From NCBI GenBank assembly GCA_003162255.1, contig PMMJ01000375.1, forward strand, positions 1,408 to 10,997: 9,590 bases of DNA, in the 5' to 3' direction. The notes beneath the pieces are model-generated. The model saw only the letters and a program-made list of their open reading frames with translations, made no database searches and had not been told where the DNA came from. Source of the stretch: Acidobacteriaceae bacterium. Lineage in GTDB: Bacteria > Acidobacteriota > Terriglobia > Terriglobales > Acidobacteriaceae. The position numbers and the translations under genes were made by a program. Positions 7,119 through 9,590 of the stretch are shown here, in pieces. How positions within the stretch are numbered: position 1 is the first letter of the stretch; the number at the start of each line of letters is the position of its first letter.

Positions 7119-7544
7119 CTAGTTTGCGTTCTTGCAAGGCTCGGCGGTAATCCACTTTCCGAAATTTGCCAGCACATTGCCCCAGGTGGCGGAAACCGCC
7201 TGGTCTTCCTCTGTCGGCGCATAAACCCAAATGAAGAGCCTTAGACCTGGATCGTCGCTTTTTTCGGGTACAACATACCCAGTGCTCTGTGCCGCATCGT
7301 GTACCGTCTTCGGCGCAAGTTCGCCGAGGTTGCTCATGAACACCCGCGTGGCCTCCGGGCGCCCCAAGCATCCCGAGTAGGGTATCGTCTGCGGAATGAG
7401 GGCAAAACGCACCAATATGGGCCGCGGATCGCTCGGCTGTAAGTGGTCTTTCAGCCAGTTCCAGTTATGTTCAAAGTCCTGGTGGTTCACCGCAGTGTTC
7501 GCCGGAGGGAAGGTGTGCAAGACCTCTAGCAGGTTCTGCTCCAT
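7119..7544 (-). CDS. Hypothetical soluble protein, possibly the downstream half of an interrupted gene
   Basis: A 141-residue protein with no family that I recognise. It has an aromatic-rich front half (HQDFEHNWNWLKDHL), a single internal Cys59 plus Cys137 near the end, no signal peptide and no membrane segment. The ATG at 7544 has no Shine-Dalgarno at a working distance; the nearest AGGA ends 13 bases away. The frame is identical to that of the upstream membrane protein. The 11 sense codons between that protein's TGA (7578-7580) and this ATG encode EPEQVQDQKPI and look like ordinary coding sequence. This protein may therefore be the C-terminal domain of the upstream gene, separated by a nonsense change, recoding or a sequence error. 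Alternatively it is an independent gene translated by coupling. Confidence 0.55.
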   Translation of the reverse strand: MEQNLLEVLHTFPPANTAVNHQDFEHNWNWLKDHLQPSDPRPILVRFALIPQTIPYSGCLGRPEATRVFMSNLGELAPKTVHDAAQSTGYVVPEKSDDPGLRLFIWVYAPTEEDQAVSATWGNVLANFGKWITAEPCKNAN

Positions 7545-7577
7545 GATCGGCTTTTGGTCCTGAACTTGTTCCGGCTC

Positions 7578-8327
7578 TCAAACCCATACGTTGGGTGATT
7601 TATCGCTGAGATTGGGAACGAGGTACTCAGGCACGCTGGCAGCCGTGTAGTTGGTCTGACCTACGGGTTCGGAGCGGCCCGACCCCAGAAATTTTTCACG
7701 GATACCAAGGCGATCGTTTAATGCCGATCTCGCGTTCTCATTGGCCAGCATCAACTGCCCCGCCATGAGATCGCTGGCCAGGCCGGTTGCGTCGCTCTGG
7801 CGCTCCGGCCGCGGGCGATTGTCGATAACCGGAGATAATTGTTCCGCCAGGCACTTGTCTCTATCCTTAGCCTTCGTGCATTGCCCGGCAGCTCCCTCAA
7901 GATCCTTCTGCCACTTCAGCCATTTGTTTGCCAGCAGGCTGCTCTGCTTGACGGCGCGATCGGGAAGCACTACAAAAATCAGAACCACCGCAAGCGCCGC
8001 CGTCAGAAACCAGGGCAACGCCGTCCAGAATGCATACCCCTTGTGCGGCTTCAATACGTGCCTTACCTTGGGGAAGAAACGCAGGATGAGCGCGATGACG
8101 ACCGCGATTGCCGCGCCCGTGCCAATGATCTTGGTGTCGGGTGTAAAAGCCTCTAGAATCAGAGACACTAAGACAGGAAGGCCAGCCAGCGCCCGGCAGG
8201 TTTCCAGAAGCTCAAGATACCACTTATGCCTGGTTTCAGAACTCCGGCTGGACGACGGGTGGTTCGGCGTTGGTGCTATCGGCGGGTGGTTCGGAGGCCC
8301 TGGTATCGGATTTGATAACTCGTTCAT
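7578..8327 (-). CDS. Three-helix membrane protein of unknown function
   Basis: A 249-residue protein that I do not recognise as a named family. A Pro-rich, low-complexity N-terminus (about 7-28, PPNHPP and PNHP units) is followed by three hydrophobic helices at about 43-61, 66-84 and 99-121. A hydrophilic C-terminal region of about 128 residues (122-249) includes Cys140 and Cys149 and could be extracytoplasmic or cytoplasmic. The ATG at 8327 has no clear Shine-Dalgarno. It sits about 30 bases after the start point predicted by a strong promoter at 8364-8391, so a short leader is expected. The stop is a TGA, after which the same frame stays open for another 152 codons through the next ORF. The gene may thus be complete, or the front part of a protein of about 400 residues. 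Confidence 0.65.
   Translation of the reverse strand: MNELSNPIPGPPNHPPIAPTPNHPSSSRSSETRHKWYLELLETCRALAGLPVLVSLILEAFTPDTKIIGTGAAIAVVIALILRFFPKVRHVLKPHKGYAFWTALPWFLTAALAVVLIFVVLPDRAVKQSSLLANKWLKWQKDLEGAAGQCTKAKDRDKCLAEQLSPVIDNRPRPERQSDATGLASDLMAGQLMLANENARSALNDRLGIREKFLGSGRSEPVGQTNYTAASVPEYLVPNLSDKSPNVWV
8256..8294 (-). repeat. 12-bp direct repeat coding for the PNHP units
   Basis: On the plus strand CGGGTGGTTCGG occurs at 8256-8267 and 8283-8294, 27 bases apart (nine codons). In the minus-strand gene it encodes the repeated Pro-Asn-His-Pro stretch of the N-terminal tail. This suggests an in-frame duplication. Confidence 0.6.
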
Positions 8328-8363
8328 AAGTCATGACGTGGGACCCAGTTTCCAAGAGGCGTA

Positions 8364-8391
8364 ACTATACCACGGGCGATTATCGAGTCAA
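8364..8391 (-). promoter_or_regulatory. Sigma70-type promoter of the 8327 membrane gene
   Basis: On the minus strand TTGACT (8386-8391) and TATAGT (8364-8369) each match the consensus at five of six positions and are separated by 16 bp. Transcription would begin near 8357, about 30 bases before the ATG. This is the best promoter match in the window. Confidence 0.7.
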
Positions 8392-8420
8392 GAGAAGACT
8401 TCGCCTAGAGAAGACTTCGC
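8391..8420 (-). promoter_or_regulatory. Tandem 14-bp direct repeats abutting the -35
   Basis: AGAGAAGACTTCGC is perfectly repeated at 8391-8404 and 8407-8420 (plus-strand reading), a 16-bp period with a 2-base spacer. The proximal copy overlaps the outermost base of the minus-strand -35. This is the usual position for an activator that binds as a tandem dimer. The binding protein is unknown. Confidence 0.6.
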
Positions 8421-8560
8421 TTGCCAAGCCAACCGGTCGGTACGAGCATTTCGCTGATTGTTGCCTGCCGTGCTTAAATGAAACGGTTGGGCGCCAATTT
8501 TTTCGCGCCATCCACGCGCGCGGCCACGCAGGCGTGACCATTAACTTCAACGTGGCAACC

Positions 8561-8590
8561 TTGGTAAGAGGCAAGATAAGGTCTTATAAA
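8561..8590 (+). promoter_or_regulatory. Candidate promoter of the acyl-CoA dehydrogenase gene
   Basis: TTGGTA (8561-8566, four of six) and TATAAA (8585-8590, five of six) are separated by 18 bp. The start would be near 8597, giving a leader of about 80 bases that includes the CTCCGTG repeats. Confidence 0.5.
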
Positions 8591-8603
8591 GCTGTTTGAT
8601 TTT

Positions 8604-8646
8604 CTCCGTGCCTCCGTGTCTCCGTGGTAAAAGTCACGGTGGAGGC
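8604..8646 (+). repeat. CTCCGTG triple repeat with potential hairpin
   Basis: CTCCGTG occurs at 8604-8610, 8612-8618 and 8620-8626, an 8-base period. The array can fold with what follows: CCGTG (8622-8626) pairs with CACGG (8635-8639), and GCCTCC (8610-8615) pairs with GGAGGC (8641-8646). It would lie in the leader, ending 20 bases before the GGAGG ribosome site. From memory, similar strings recur between genes in acidobacterial and related genomes; I cannot check this here. Confidence 0.55.
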
Positions 8647-8675
8647 CAGCTAAGAGAAAAACAGGTGGAGGATCT

Positions 8676-9590
8676 TTGGACTTTCAGTTAAACGAAGAGC
8701 AACTGCACCTGAAGAAGACGGTGCGCGAGTTTGCTGAACGCGAGATTGCGCCGAACGTCATGAAGTGGGATGAAGCCTGCGAGTTCCCGCTGGCGACGAT
8801 CAAGGAGCTAGGCAAGCTCGGCCTGCTGGGCACGATCTTTCCACACGAATACGGCGGTGCCGGAATGGGCTACGTGGAGTACGTCACGGCCATTGCGGAA
8901 CTCTCGCGCGTGGATGGATCGGTTGGCATCATCGTGGCGGCGCACACGTCTCTGTGCTCAAACCACATTTTTCTCGCGGGAAATGAAACGCAGCAGAAGA
9001 AATATATTCCGAAACTGGCCACCGGCGAGCACATCGGCGCATGGGGATTGACCGAGCCCTCCGCGGGGTCGGATGCCGGCAGCGCGCGCATGACGGCCGC
9101 GCGGGCGAAGGGCGGATGGATCCTCAACGGCACCAAGACGTTCATCACCAATGGCCACTATGCCGACGTGATTGTAGCGCTGGCGGTGACCGATCGCGCC
9201 GCCCACACGCACGGCCTTTCGGCGTTCATCATAGAAAAAGACAGCCAGGGCTTCCGCGCGGGCAGGAAGGAAAACAAACTCGGCTTGCGCGCCAGCAACA
9301 CCGCCGAACTGATTTTCGAAGACTGTTTCGTTCCGGAAGAAAACCTGTTGGGCAAGGAAGGCGACGGATTTATCGATGCCATGCGCGTTCTCGACGGTGG
9401 GCGCATCTCGATCGCCGCGCTCTCGCTCGGCATGGCCGAGGGTGCATACGGCGCGGCGCTGAAGTATTCCAAAGAGCGTCAGCAATTCGGCCAGCCGATT
9501 TCGGAATTTCAGGCGATCCAGTGGAAGCTGGCCGACATGGCGACGGAAATCGAAGCGGCGAAACTTCCGACCTATCGCGCCGCCGCCATG
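8676..9590 (+). CDS. Acyl-CoA dehydrogenase, 3' end outside the window
   Basis: An FAD-dependent cytosolic enzyme that introduces the alpha-beta double bond into acyl-CoA, passing electrons to electron-transfer flavoprotein. The visible 305 residues hold the N-terminal helical domain (MDFQLNEEQ onward, about 1-115), the middle beta domain with the family signature GLTEPSAGSDAGS (124-136) and the flavin-contacting WILNGTKTFITNG (148-160), and the start of the C-terminal helical domain (GGRISIAALSLGMAEGA; RQQFGQPISEFQ). This is the short/medium- or branched-chain type, normally about 380 residues, so about 75 are missing, including the catalytic Glu region. Chain-length specificity therefore cannot be assigned. 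The start is TTG at 8676: GGAGG (8667-8671) lies 4 bases before it and MDFxLxEEQ is the family's usual N-terminus. No in-frame ATG precedes it. Confidence 0.93.
   Translation, partial: MDFQLNEEQLHLKKTVREFAEREIAPNVMKWDEACEFPLATIKELGKLGLLGTIFPHEYGGAGMGYVEYVTAIAELSRVDGSVGIIVAAHTSLCSNHIFLAGNETQQKKYIPKLATGEHIGAWGLTEPSAGSDAGSARMTAARAKGGWILNGTKTFITNGHYADVIVALAVTDRAAHTHGLSAFIIEKDSQGFRAGRKENKLGLRASNTAELIFEDCFVPEENLLGKEGDGFIDAMRVLDGGRISIAALSLGMAEGAYGAALKYSKERQQFGQPISEFQAIQWKLADMATEIEAAKLPTYRAAAM

Larger units (their letters stand above)
8328..8675. other. 348-bp divergent regulatory region
   Basis: The region separates the minus-strand membrane gene from the acyl-CoA dehydrogenase. It carries the minus promoter and its tandem repeats on the left, and a plus-strand promoter and a CTCCGTG array on the right. 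The middle (about 8421-8560) holds no gene or RNA that I can support. It has only short inverted matches such as CACGC/GCGTG. Confidence 0.6.

Noticed and set aside
8958..9485. Minus-strand open frame of 175 codons at the right end
   Set aside because: It is antisense to the well-conserved acyl-CoA dehydrogenase motifs.

Overview
The window is GC-rich bacterial chromosomal DNA, most like an Acidobacteriota genome of the Koribacter/Terriglobia type. That assignment is an inference. It rests on a large Ser/Thr kinase with TolB-like and TPR domains, a PEP-CTERM secreted protein, a zinc-finger-plus-XRE regulator, an apparently unclustered histidine ammonia-lyase, and short recurrent-looking intergenic motifs. 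No phage, transposase, CRISPR, rRNA or tRNA gene was seen.

Layout. (1) 1-2230: histidine ammonia-lyase (hutH, +) converges on a small HD-domain phosphohydrolase (-) with only 32 bp between them. (2) 2231-3058: a 167-bp divergent intergenic region, then a CxxC-finger/XRE regulator (+) closed by a very strong intrinsic terminator. (3) 3059-3855: a leader with phased TGCAT repeats and a hairpin, then a small PEP-CTERM exported protein (+). (4) 3956-6818: a roughly 953-residue transmembrane Ser/Thr kinase (-) with a TolB-like domain and about eight TPRs, preceded by a -10-like site. (5) 7119-8327: a minus-strand unit read as two same-frame ORFs split by one TGA, namely a three-helix membrane protein and an unknown soluble protein. 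It has a good sigma70-type promoter with two perfect 14-bp direct repeats abutting the -35. (6) 8328-8675: a divergent regulatory region that also holds a promoter for the last gene and a CTCCGTG triple repeat. (7) 8676 to the end: an acyl-CoA dehydrogenase (+) starting at TTG and running off the window.

The genes do not form one pathway. HutH (histidine to urocanate) and the acyl-CoA dehydrogenase (fatty or branched-chain acyl-CoA oxidation) are catabolic housekeeping enzymes. The kinase, the XRE regulator and the HD protein are signalling or regulatory. The PEP-CTERM protein and the three-helix protein belong to the envelope. The points most worth a second look are the TGA-interrupted membrane gene and the tandem repeats at its promoter.
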